Source: an uncultured Eubacterium sp. (GTDB lineage: Bacteria; Bacillota; Clostridia; Lachnospirales; Lachnospiraceae). From it: a stretch of DNA of 30,142 nucleotides. The notes under the pieces are model-generated. The model was not told the origin of the DNA and did no database searches. It was given only the letters and a program-made list of their open reading frames with translations. The stretch is from contig CAJTLS010000014.1 in assembly GCA_910577295.1 (NCBI GenBank), forward strand, positions 1 to 30,142. The letters run 5' to 3'. Made by a program: the position numbers and the translations under genes. Below are positions 23,044 to 30,142 of this stretch, piece by piece. Numbering within the stretch: the first letter of the stretch is position 1; every line of letters begins with the position of its first letter.

Positions 23044-25662
23044 ATGAAAAGACATGAGATAGATTCGGAAATAAAACAGAAGAATTATGAGAAGGAGTTG
23101 TTGTTATGCAAAAAAGCAGGCGGCGATGTTGAGAAATATCGCCGCCTTTCTTTAGATGTGTTGCAATTGGAACAGATTCGCATAGGATTAGAGAGTGGAA
23201 TTGACGTCTCTGCCTATCTCGATTCCAAGAAAAGCTGGATGGAGATGGAAGAAGTCCGTGTCTCAATAGAGACTGGATTTGACATGAATGATTATTTGGA
23301 AAAGGGGTTCGACCGGCTGCAGTGCAATGAGATTCGTCTTGGATTAAAAGATGGAATTGATATTTCCCAATATAAAAATACGGTTTTCTTAGCGCCGCAG
23401 ATGAGGGAGATACGCGAGGGCCTGACGCATGGCGTCGATGTTTCTCAATATGCGACGACGGATTATGACTGGTTTCAGATGAAAGAGATTCGTCTTGGAC
23501 TGGAGGATAAGCTGGATGTATCCTGTTATGCCAGTCCGAAGTATAAACATCCTACGATGTGTGCCATCCGCATGGGGCTTCTGGATAATGTGAATTTGAT
23601 TCCTTATGCCGAAAAGGGCTATACCGGAAAAGTACTGACGGAGATTCATCGGGGAATAAAGCTGCAAAATGATATTATCGGATACTTAAAACAGGGATAT
23701 AATGCGGAACAGCTCATGCAGATAAATAATGCTTTTGAAAGCGGTGTCAACCTGTCTCCGTATTTAAAAATTGAGTTTCACGGAGTCCAGTTACAGGAAA
23801 TAATTACAGGCTTAAAAAGCAATCTTGATGTCTCAAAATATGCGAAACAGGAATATAACTGGTTCCAGATGAGGGAAATCCGCTATGGTCTGGAGCAGGG
23901 AGTGGATGTCTCGCAGTTTGCCAATCCGGAGTTTACTCCGCGTCAAATGGAAGTGATACGGAAAGGCGTAGTGGAGGGACTGGATGTTTCCCCATATGCA
24001 AAGCTATACTATGAACCGGAAGAAATGGAAGAGATTCGCAAGCGCATACAAAATGAAGGGGCTGTGTTGACCGAAGAGGTGTCGCAGGCGTTGCAGAATA
24101 CTTTATTAAGCGAGAACAACGATGAGGACGAAGAGAACGTAAGACAGGAAAAGAAAACAGAACAGAGCGCGAAGAAGACAGATTACATAGAAAAGCAGGC
24201 GGATGTAACAGAGACAGATGAAGTTTTGGAAGATATCGAAGAGACGGACAAGACTAAAGAGACCGATGAAACGCTTGACATGGCGTTTGACGCCTGTATC
24301 GTGATTGCAGAAGACAAGATGTCTGTTTCCGTTGATTTTTCACAGGTTAAAGATATATTGAGAAAGAAACTGGATAAGTTAGAAGTATCCGATATCATTT
24401 TGTTGTTGAAGAATCGGGATGTCAAGCAGGGAATCTCGCGCAACCGGATTAAAGCAATGCTCGATAATAAAGTTTATGATAAACCGGTAGTTATTGCCGA
24501 GGGCAAAGAAGCGGTAAATGGGGAAAACGGCGAATTTACCTATTATTTCCGCAAGAAGCTTGACAGGAAGCCGCGGGTGTTGGAGGACGGCTCCGTGGAT
24601 TACAAAAATATGACGTTGTTTGAATCCGTAGAAAAGGACAAACTGATAGCGGAATATAAGCCGGCTACCGTCGGCATGTTCGGTTATGATGTGACGGGTA
24701 AACTGATTTCACCGAAAAAGGGGAAAGAACTGGCTCCGCTGCGTGGACAGGGTTTCTCCGTTTCCGAAGATAAAAAGAAGTATTATTCCCAGATGGATGG
24801 GATTATTGAGCTGGATGAATTAGACGGAAAAATAAATATCCGCAACCTCTACACGGTATCCGGCAATGTAGATGCCTCGACAGGAAATATTAATTTTAAC
24901 GGCGACATCAATATTATGGGCAATGTGGAAGCGGGCTTTTCCGTAACGGCTACCGGAAACATAGTTATTGACGGGCATTGCGAGGGCTGTCATATATCGG
25001 CCGGCAAAGATGTCGTTATTCGCAAAGGCTGTCAAGGTCAGGGAGTTGCCGAAATATCCGCAGAGGGCCGCATTACGGGACAGTTTTTTGAGACGGTGAC
25101 GCTGCGCTCCAAAGGGGATGTGCAGGCAAGTTATTTGCTAAACTGCCAACTGCACACGGAGGGGCATCTTCTGGTCGAAGGCCGCAAAGGGGCAATTATT
25201 GGCGGCTACACATGTGCCAAGAACGGCATTACCTGTCATAAACTTGGAAATATTGCTGAGATAAAGACGGTGCTGGAAGTCGGTATTGATAAAGAAGATA
25301 TGACATCCTATCAGGAAATCGGCAAAAAGATTGATAAAGTGGAAGCGGAGATGAAAACGTGCGAGATAGCATTAAACCGGTTTATAGAGCAGAAAGAGCG
25401 GGATGAGAAAGCGTCCGCCCTCATCGGCCGGCTGACAAAGGCGATTTATTCCCAGAAAAATCAAAAGAAAGAGCTTTTAAAAGAAAGGGAAGAGCATATG
25501 CTGAGACTGATGAAACAAAAGGGCGCCAGAGTCAAAGTGAACGGAGTAGCATATCCGGGAACACTTATCTATATGAACGCAGAGCTATATTCAGTAAAAG
25601 ATACGATGAATAACGTTGAATTTGTAAAAATGGACAGTAAAGTAAATCCAATCATGCGATAA
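23044..25662 (+). CDS. 26-residue-repeat protein with FapA (DUF342) domain
   Basis: The product is 872 residues from ATG 23044, with AGAGGGGA 8 bases upstream; the in-frame extension to 22924 crosses the promoter. Residues about 16-340 are a tandem repeat with an exact 26-residue period, consensus like MxEIRxGLExGxDVSxYA. An acidic, disordered linker (about 355-412) follows. The FapA/DUF342 domain (about 415-745) includes a glycine-rich right-handed beta-helix (about 595-735, NGDINIMGNVEAG, GNIVIDGHCEG) like bactofilins. A coiled coil (about 750-828) and a short beta end complete it. No signal peptide or membrane segment is seen, so it is probably cytoplasmic. FapA proteins were named for flagellar assembly in other bacteria, but no flagellar gene is nearby. 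Function unknown. Confidence 0.88.
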   Translation: MKRHEIDSEIKQKNYEKELLLCKKAGGDVEKYRRLSLDVLQLEQIRIGLESGIDVSAYLDSKKSWMEMEEVRVSIETGFDMNDYLEKGFDRLQCNEIRLGLKDGIDISQYKNTVFLAPQMREIREGLTHGVDVSQYATTDYDWFQMKEIRLGLEDKLDVSCYASPKYKHPTMCAIRMGLLDNVNLIPYAEKGYTGKVLTEIHRGIKLQNDIIGYLKQGYNAEQLMQINNAFESGVNLSPYLKIEFHGVQLQEIITGLKSNLDVSKYAKQEYNWFQMREIRYGLEQGVDVSQFANPEFTPRQMEVIRKGVVEGLDVSPYAKLYYEPEEMEEIRKRIQNEGAVLTEEVSQALQNTLLSENNDEDEENVRQEKKTEQSAKKTDYIEKQADVTETDEVLEDIEETDKTKETDETLDMAFDACIVIAEDKMSVSVDFSQVKDILRKKLDKLEVSDIILLLKNRDVKQGISRNRIKAMLDNKVYDKPVVIAEGKEAVNGENGEFTYYFRKKLDRKPRVLEDGSVDYKNMTLFESVEKDKLIAEYKPATVGMFGYDVTGKLISPKKGKELAPLRGQGFSVSEDKKKYYSQMDGIIELDELDGKINIRNLYTVSGNVDASTGNINFNGDINIMGNVEAGFSVTATGNIVIDGHCEGCHISAGKDVVIRKGCQGQGVAEISAEGRITGQFFETVTLRSKGDVQASYLLNCQLHTEGHLLVEGRKGAIIGGYTCAKNGITCHKLGNIAEIKTVLEVGIDKEDMTSYQEIGKKIDKVEAEMKTCEIALNRFIEQKERDEKASALIGRLTKAIYSQKNQKKELLKEREEHMLRLMKQKGARVKVNGVAYPGTLIYMNAELYSVKDTMNNVEFVKMDSKVNPIMR
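23167..24024 (+). repeat. Coding array of eleven 78-bp units
   Basis: The units encode residues 42-327 of the FapA-like protein. The conserved aromatic residue (Tyr, once Phe) occurs at 58, 84, 110, 136, 162, 188, 214, 240, 266, 292 and 318, with no insertion or deletion. A degenerate earlier unit has Tyr32, and a partial unit begins at Met328. The DNA copies have diverged strongly while the protein pattern is kept, indicating an old array under selection rather than recent slippage. Confidence 0.9.
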
Positions 25663-25676
25663 GGAGATGAACCAAT

Positions 25677-26318
25677 ATGGCCAAAGGAAATGAATTATTG
25701 ATTGAATATATGATTTCAATTATTGAAAACAGAGATTTTTCGGCAGACCATCATTGCGAAAAGGTACGTCGTCTTACCGAAGTATTATTGGAAAAGGTAA
25801 TGCAATATTGCCCGGAATATCAGCTGACAGAGAAACGGTGCGAGGAAATTGCGTTTGCCGCCATGCTCCACGACATGGGGAAAATAGCCGTGCCCGACCG
25901 AATTTTACAAAAACCGTGTCGGCTTACCTTTGATGAATTTCAAATTGTAAAAAATCATACGAGAAAGGGCCGTCATATTTTTGAGCATGTATTAAAGACA
26001 ATGACTGCAGAAGATGAAGATTATTCGCTTTTTCAATGCTGCGCAGAAGTATGTATGTATCATCACGAGCGGTTTGACGGAGAGGGTTATCCGATTGGAT
26101 TAAAAAATGATGAGATACCGATTTCCGCACAGATAGTTGGTCTGGCGGATGCGTATGACGCTCTGATTAGCGAGCGCATCTACAAACCGGCGTACAGTAA
26201 AGAAGAGGCGTTTGACATGATTGTGGATGGCAAATGCGGTATCTTTAATCCGCGTTTAATCGAAATCTTTTTGATGGTTCGTATGGAGCTGGAAGAAATT
26301 CAGGAAATGATTGGATAG
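25677..26318 (+). CDS. Stand-alone HD-GYP domain phosphohydrolase
   Basis: The 213-residue protein is almost entirely an HD-GYP domain, the family that hydrolyses cyclic di-GMP and some related dinucleotides. The metal-binding HD is His65-Asp66 in AMLHDMGKIAVPDRIL. The second cluster is His129-His130-Glu131 in YHHERFDGEGYP, with Gly-Tyr-Pro at 137-139. Asp158 and Asp161 lie in LADAYDALISERIYK. All key residues are present, so it is probably active. It lacks receiver, PAS or membrane sensor domains. AAGGAGATGA precedes ATG, and it starts 14 bases after the FapA-like gene without a promoter between them. The two are probably one operon and may be functionally linked. Confidence 0.9.
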   Translation: MAKGNELLIEYMISIIENRDFSADHHCEKVRRLTEVLLEKVMQYCPEYQLTEKRCEEIAFAAMLHDMGKIAVPDRILQKPCRLTFDEFQIVKNHTRKGRHIFEHVLKTMTAEDEDYSLFQCCAEVCMYHHERFDGEGYPIGLKNDEIPISAQIVGLADAYDALISERIYKPAYSKEEAFDMIVDGKCGIFNPRLIEIFLMVRMELEEIQEMIG

Positions 26319-26327
26319 AAAGTATGG

Positions 26328-26356
26328 TTGACAGATGAAGAAAATGTTGCTATAAT
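26328..26356 (+). promoter_or_regulatory. Consensus sigma-A promoter of the NlpC/P60 gene
   Basis: TTGACA at 26328-26333 and TATAAT at 26351-26356 are perfect with a 17-bp spacer, plus the extended -10 dinucleotide TG at 26348-26349. It is the strongest promoter by motif in the window and starts 9 bases after the HD-GYP stop. Confidence 0.9.
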
Positions 26357-26414
26357 TTTTAACAAATGTAACAATTTTGTAACAATTTTTGTTAAAGAAG
26401 AAGGTAGGAATATG

Positions 26415-27599
26415 ATGAACAAAGGGAAGAAGATAGGTGCACTTGTTATTATTATGGGATTAATGATGGAAATTACTGCTGGTGCAGAGGCGGTAGCAGT
26501 TGAAGAGCAAGTGGAGGGAGCCAGTGTTCTTTTAGAACAGTATTGCAATAATATGGCAAAAGGAACGCTGCAGCCGAAAAATGAAGCAGCGGCGGCCGCC
26601 GGCGCAGAGGCTACACCGACAGCGGCATCACAGCCGGAACAGGAAGCGGATACTCACGTACAGTTAAATTTGAATTACGACCGTTTAGGTATTGCAAATA
26701 AAGTAGACACGTATCTGAATGTGCGTAAGAAGCCGTCAGAGAGTGGTAAAATTGTTGGTAAAATGACGAAAAATGCCGGATGTCATATTTACTCCATCAA
26801 AAAAGGATGGGCTAAAATCGTATCAGGCAAAGTAAAGGGATATGTAAAAGCCTCTTATATGACAACCGATGCCAAGGCGGAAGCTCTGGCGCAGAAAGTA
26901 GGCAGGGAATGTGTGGAAATTCAGACGGATTCTCTTCGTGTACGGGCCCTTCCATCTACGACAGCGCCGATTTATTCGGTAGTGTCAGAAGGGGAAGAGT
27001 TTACGATTAAGGAAAAAGATGTTACTTTGGATTATGTGAAAAAAATAGTAAACAAACAGAAGATTTCCAATGAAGCAATCGAAAGGGCCGGCGGCTATGA
27101 GGGAATACAGCAGTCGTTAAAAGATTTTATCTGTATTTATGTGGATGATGATTATGCTTTTGTGGCAAAAGAGTTTGTAAAAGAGCAGTATACGTTGAAA
27201 CGCGCAGCAAAAGTGAGCACGGTGAAAGCATCGAACGGCGTATCCTCGAGTCAGGCTTCTATTGTGGAATATGCGAAACAGTTTTTGGGCAATCGGTATG
27301 TATGGGGAGGCGCAAGCTTAACGAGCGGAACGGACTGCTCCGGATTTACGATGAGTTTGTATGCCAAATACGGTCATTACCTGCCGCATAATGCAGCGGC
27401 GCAGGCGGGGTGTACAAGGTCGGTTTCTTCTCCAAAACCGGGAGATTTGTTCTTCTATAGTAACGGAAGCCGAATCAACCATGTTGCCATGTATATCGGC
27501 GGCGGTATGGTAATCCATGCAAGTAACCCGAGAGATGGTATTAAAATCAGCACAGCTTATTACCGTCATCCAGTGAAGATTGGACGTGTGATGAATTAA
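26415..27599 (+). CDS. Secreted SH3-domain NlpC/P60 peptidoglycan hydrolase
   Basis: The 394-residue protein has a signal peptide (hydrophobic about 7-24) and an Ala/Glu-rich spacer (about 55-80). A bacterial SH3 domain (about 96-150, TYLNVRKKPSESGKIVGKM) follows, and a second SH3 (about 170-262) is interrupted by a helical insert of about 40 residues. The C-terminal NlpC/P60 peptidase (about 278-394) has its catalytic triad at Cys308 (GTDCSGF), His356 (INHVAMYIG) and His368 (VIHAS). Such enzymes cleave D-Glu-gamma-diaminopimelate bonds in cell-wall peptides during growth, separation or germination. ATG 26412 or 26415 follow AGGTAGGAA. An upstream in-frame TTG coincides with the -35 element, so it cannot be the start. 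Confidence 0.94.
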   Translation: MNKGKKIGALVIIMGLMMEITAGAEAVAVEEQVEGASVLLEQYCNNMAKGTLQPKNEAAAAAGAEATPTAASQPEQEADTHVQLNLNYDRLGIANKVDTYLNVRKKPSESGKIVGKMTKNAGCHIYSIKKGWAKIVSGKVKGYVKASYMTTDAKAEALAQKVGRECVEIQTDSLRVRALPSTTAPIYSVVSEGEEFTIKEKDVTLDYVKKIVNKQKISNEAIERAGGYEGIQQSLKDFICIYVDDDYAFVAKEFVKEQYTLKRAAKVSTVKASNGVSSSQASIVEYAKQFLGNRYVWGGASLTSGTDCSGFTMSLYAKYGHYLPHNAAAQAGCTRSVSSPKPGDLFFYSNGSRINHVAMYIGGGMVIHASNPRDGIKISTAYYRHPVKIGRVMN

Positions 27600-27627
27600 G
27601 TTTTTTCCTAATCATATAAAAAATATT

Positions 27628-27662
27628 AAGGGGCAGACGATGAGTCGCCCCTTTTGTCTTTG
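27628..27662 (+). terminator. Intrinsic terminator after the NlpC/P60 gene
   Basis: The stem AAGGGGC with inner GAC pairs with GTC and GCCCCTT (27628-27638 with 27644-27653) around a 5-base loop, with one unpaired A. It is followed by TTTTGTCTTTG. Confidence 0.88.
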
Positions 27663-27720
27663 TATAAATGGCTGCAAAAGGACAATACTTATAGAAAAAG
27701 TATCCGTAATGGAGGTAAGT

Positions 27721-28317
27721 ATGAAACGCAGATATGGTGTGATATGCAGCTTTTTTGTTGGTTTTTTAGCACTCTCTTTTATGTGTTATGCCAGTTACCG
27801 TTACGCAGAAAGAAACGGGGAGCAGGAAAACGATACGCCTGTTCGGGAGAGTACACAGACCGGAATAAAAAAAGAACAGACAATTTCCCAGACTACGAAA
27901 TATGTCGTAGAAAAGTATAATCGGGAAACAAAGAAGACGACGAGAGAAGAGACAATAATGCCTCCCGAGTATATCGGGATGGATCGCGGCCAGTTGGAAG
28001 ACCATCTGGTAGAAAAATTGGCGACGATGTCAAAAAAGGAAGAGCAGGATGGACTGATTAGCATATCTCTACAAGCCTTTTCAGGAGAACAGATTGTTGT
28101 CCGCAACACTTATTCGGTGAAAAAGCAGGAGGGATTCAGACTGAAACTGTTAGATGGCGAGGTGGCAATTTATAGCAGAGATGGCAGGGAACTATACGAA
28201 AAAACAGGTATACAGGAAGAAAATCTGACAGAGGAAGACTGCAAGTCTCTGCGCAAAGGTCTTGTCATAAAAAATGAAAAAGAACTCTATTCTATTCTTG
28301 AAAACTTCTCGAGTTAA
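27721..28317 (+). CDS. Membrane-anchored or exported protein with BofC-like C-terminal domain
   Basis: The 198-residue product starts at ATG 27721 with GGAGG 6 bases upstream; the longer in-frame version would start inside the terminator stem. It has an N-terminal signal anchor (about 7-25) and a Glu/Thr-rich segment with KYVVEKYNRETKKTTREET. PPEYIGMDRGQLEDHL follows, and then a C-terminal domain (about 125-198) with GEVAIYSRDG, LYEKTGIQEENLTEEDCKSL and a KELYSILENFSS end. That last part resembles the BofC C-terminal domain. In B. subtilis BofC inhibits the SpoIVB protease that controls sigma-K activation. Here the relation is only domain-level, from memory, so a sporulation role is possible but unproven. 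Confidence 0.62.
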   Translation: MKRRYGVICSFFVGFLALSFMCYASYRYAERNGEQENDTPVRESTQTGIKKEQTISQTTKYVVEKYNRETKKTTREETIMPPEYIGMDRGQLEDHLVEKLATMSKKEEQDGLISISLQAFSGEQIVVRNTYSVKKQEGFRLKLLDGEVAIYSRDGRELYEKTGIQEENLTEEDCKSLRKGLVIKNEKELYSILENFSS

Positions 28318-28325
28318 GGTATAAT
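28298..28325 (+). promoter_or_regulatory. Sigma-A promoter of the HI0933-family gene
   Basis: TTGAAA at 28298-28303 and TATAAT at 28320-28325 with a 16-bp spacer overlap the end of the BofC-like gene. The start codon is 33 bases downstream. Confidence 0.7.
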
Positions 28326-28357
28326 GAGAAATAGACAAAAGACGTTAAGGAGAGAGA

Positions 28358-29521
28358 ATGAGAACATACAGTGATGTGATAATAGTAGGAGCCGGAGCGT
28401 CTGGACTGCTGTGCGCCAGTATATTGGCACAGGGCATTATCTCAAAAAAGTATTCTTCGGAAGTCCGGATTGCTATATTGGAGAAGAATAACAGAATTGG
28501 TAAAAAACTTTCGGCAACGGGAAACGGGCGCTGTAATTTTACCAATTTACATATGTCGACAGATTGCTATTATGGAAATGAAGAATGGCTATCCCCGATA
28601 TTGCAGAAAGTAGTCCCCGAACGTATCGTGCAGTCGTTTGCTGATTTTGGTGTTCTCCACCGGCAGCGAGACGGGTATGTGTATCCCCATACCAATCAGG
28701 CGGGAACGGTTGTCCGCGCTTTAGGAGAGGCTTGCGGGAACGGCAGTATTGACATTGAGTTAGATTGTTTTGTAGAAAAGGTATGTAAGATAGGGGATTG
28801 TTTTGAAGTCGTTACCAATAAGGGAAAGACAAGCTGCCGGATGCTGGTTATGGCGACGGGAAGCGCCGCCGGCAGGGAAACGGGCGGTGATGAAAGCGGA
28901 TATGAAATAATAAAACGACTGGGGCTTCATGTCAGTGATATTTATGCTGGACTGACTGGACTTTGCAGCCGTGGAAAGTTTTGGAAACGAGTGGCAGGAA
29001 CACGTATACAGGGAGCGTTTTCCCTTTTTGTAGAAAATGAACTGTGCGGCAGAGAGACAGGGGAGATTCAGATAGTAAAAGATGGCGTGTCAGGCATTCC
29101 CGTTTTTCAATTGTGCCGATTGGCGGCCGCAGCTTTAGGGCAGGGCAGGAGAGTATGTGGAGAAATTGATTTTGTTCCCATTCTGTCGGATAGGGAATTG
29201 CTCCAGTGGGAGAAAGAGAAAGGCATACAGGGATTAGTACCGGAAAAATGGCTTCCCATTCTGGGGGGGGAGAACATTTGTCTCAGGCATTTTCGCTTTG
29301 AGGTGACAGGTACGTTTGGTCTGGAGCGGGCACAGGTTGCCGCCGGAGGTGTGGACGTGGAGCAGATTGCTTCGGATACGATGGAGGCAAAAGAAATCCC
29401 CAATCTGTTTGTTCTGGGGGAACTGCTGGATGTGGACGGTAAATGCGGCGGTTACAATCTGCATTTTGCATGGGCTACCGCCATACTTGCAGCGGAGGAA
29501 ATAGAGCGGCGGCTGACATAG
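28358..29521 (+). CDS. HI0933/BaiN-family FAD-dependent oxidoreductase
   Basis: The 387-residue flavoprotein has the dinucleotide-binding motif IIVGAGASGLLCA (about 7-19), ILEKNNRIGKKLSATGNGRCNFTNL (about 46-70; the KxxATGNGRCN pattern is the family signature) and a C-terminal FAD segment NLFVLGELLDVDGKCGGYN (about 348-366). The closest named families are HI0933/YhiN and the flavoproteins to which BaiN belongs, usually annotated aminoacetone oxidase-like or NAD(P)/FAD-dependent oxidoreductase. The true substrate is unknown. The C-terminal YNLHFAWATAILAAE helix is typical. AAGGAGAGAG lies directly before ATG. Another flavoprotein gene follows after 37 bases. Confidence 0.9.
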   Translation: MRTYSDVIIVGAGASGLLCASILAQGIISKKYSSEVRIAILEKNNRIGKKLSATGNGRCNFTNLHMSTDCYYGNEEWLSPILQKVVPERIVQSFADFGVLHRQRDGYVYPHTNQAGTVVRALGEACGNGSIDIELDCFVEKVCKIGDCFEVVTNKGKTSCRMLVMATGSAAGRETGGDESGYEIIKRLGLHVSDIYAGLTGLCSRGKFWKRVAGTRIQGAFSLFVENELCGRETGEIQIVKDGVSGIPVFQLCRLAAAALGQGRRVCGEIDFVPILSDRELLQWEKEKGIQGLVPEKWLPILGGENICLRHFRFEVTGTFGLERAQVAAGGVDVEQIASDTMEAKEIPNLFVLGELLDVDGKCGGYNLHFAWATAILAAEEIERRLT

Positions 29522-29558
29522 GAGAGAGAACATATTGCGAATGGAAACGGAGGAAAGC

Positions 29559-30142
29559 ATGTTACAGTTGACACAGTGCAAATTACCATATCGCGAGGCG
29601 ACAAGGGAAAACCTGATTCGGAAAGCGGCACATACGCTGCATTTAGAGGAAGAGGAAATCATCGGGCTCGAGATTGTGAAAAAGAGTATAGACGCACGGA
29701 AGAAACCGGATATTTTTGTTACTTACACCGTTCGTTTTTCCACAGCCGGCGAAGAGCATATCTGGAAACGGAATCGCAAAAACAAAAGGCTTTCGCGTGT
29801 GGAGAAAGAACCCTCGTTATGGAATAAGATACATCCGCTGCCGGATGAGGAAAAAGTAGTCATTGTCGGAGCCGGCCCGGCGGGTTTTTTTTGTGCCTAT
29901 TATTTGAGCTTATGCGGTTTGCGTCCGCTTCTGATTGAGAGAGGGGCGCCGATGGAAGAGCGTGTCAGGGATGTAGAACGGTTTTGGCAGGAGGGGCTGC
30001 TAAACAGCGAGTCAAACGTGTCCTTTGGGGAGGGAGGCGCAGGAACATTTTCCGACGGAAAGCTGAATACCGGAGTAAAGGACAGAACGGGTAAGAAGCG
30101 ATTTATTCTTGAAAGCTTCGTGAGATTCGGCGCAGATGAAAA
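29559..30142 (+). CDS. Uncharacterised FAD-dependent dehydrogenase (COG2509 type), partial
   Basis: The frame opens at ATG 29559 with GGAGGAAAGC directly upstream and runs off the window after 194 codons without a stop. An N-terminal alpha/beta domain (about 1-90, EIIGLEIVKKSIDARKKPDI) precedes a Rossmann motif VVIVGAGPAGFFCAYYL (about 106-122). LIERGAPMEERVRDVERFW and SFGEGGAGTFSDGKLNTGVK (about 149-168) follow. This layout is that of COG2509 flavoproteins, typically about 530-540 residues. They carry an S4-like or small N-terminal domain and have unknown substrates. It is probably cotranscribed with the preceding flavoprotein gene. Confidence 0.9.
   Translation, partial: MLQLTQCKLPYREATRENLIRKAAHTLHLEEEEIIGLEIVKKSIDARKKPDIFVTYTVRFSTAGEEHIWKRNRKNKRLSRVEKEPSLWNKIHPLPDEEKVVIVGAGPAGFFCAYYLSLCGLRPLLIERGAPMEERVRDVERFWQEGLLNSESNVSFGEGGAGTFSDGKLNTGVKDRTGKKRFILESFVRFGADE

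Noticed and set aside
23167..24024. Treating the 78-bp array as a CRISPR or recent tandem duplication
   Set aside because: The units are divergent at the DNA level, have no spacers and keep an open frame with conserved residues, so they are protein repeats.
26328..26414. N-terminal extension of the NlpC/P60 protein starting at TTG 26328
   Set aside because: The TTG is the first half of the -35 element TTGACA and the -10 lies inside the extension, so it is upstream of the transcript.
27661..27695. Possible sigma-G promoter for the BofC-like gene (TGTATA, then CAATACT)
   Set aside because: The -10 does not align with CATNMTA and the match is no better than chance in AT-rich sequence.

Overview
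The window looks like a chromosomal segment of a spore-forming, Gram-positive Clostridia bacterium, most likely a member of the Lachnospiraceae. The evidence is a Firmicutes-type division and cell-wall (dcw) cluster, spoIVA, strong GGAGG-type ribosome binding sites, consensus sigma-A promoters and moderate GC. Almost every gene lies on the + strand. I see no rRNA, tRNA or CRISPR array.

Region 1 (1 to about 1.8 kb) is AT-rich and carries an excisionase-like gene and a tyrosine integrase. It is the terminal recombination module of a Tn916/Tn1549-type integrative conjugative element, which abuts the start of ychF. Region 2 (1.8-4.3 kb) holds the ancient genes ychF and lgt, then a short exported protein that appears broken by a frameshift, closed by a strong terminator.

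Region 3 (4.3-17.3 kb) is the dcw cluster: mraZ, rsmH, ftsL, two class B penicillin-binding proteins, mraY, murD, ftsW, murA, divIB/ftsQ, ftsZ and secG. It begins with a well-formed promoter followed at once by four 10-bp-spaced AAAGTGGT boxes, the expected MraZ operator. ftsZ has an additional promoter of its own, and a terminator follows secG. These genes make lipid II precursors (MurA, MurD, MraY), polymerise and crosslink septal peptidoglycan (FtsW plus the PBPs) and build the Z ring. ftsA, murG, murC, murE and murF are absent from this cluster.

Region 4 (17.3-20.2 kb) has rnr and smpB (RNA decay and trans-translation) and a previously uncalled 52-residue membrane protein. Region 5 (20.2-30.1 kb) has an exported trigger-factor-like lipoprotein and spoIVA, which has a textbook sigma-E promoter. 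Next are a large protein joining a perfectly periodic 26-residue repeat array to a FapA/DUF342 domain, a stand-alone HD-GYP protein, an SH3-NlpC/P60 cell-wall hydrolase, a BofC-like protein, and two flavoproteins (HI0933 family, and a COG2509-type protein cut by the window end).

The least ordinary item is the 26-residue-repeat/FapA protein beside the HD-GYP gene. The MraZ operator, sigma-E promoter, element junction and exported foldase are also worth checking.
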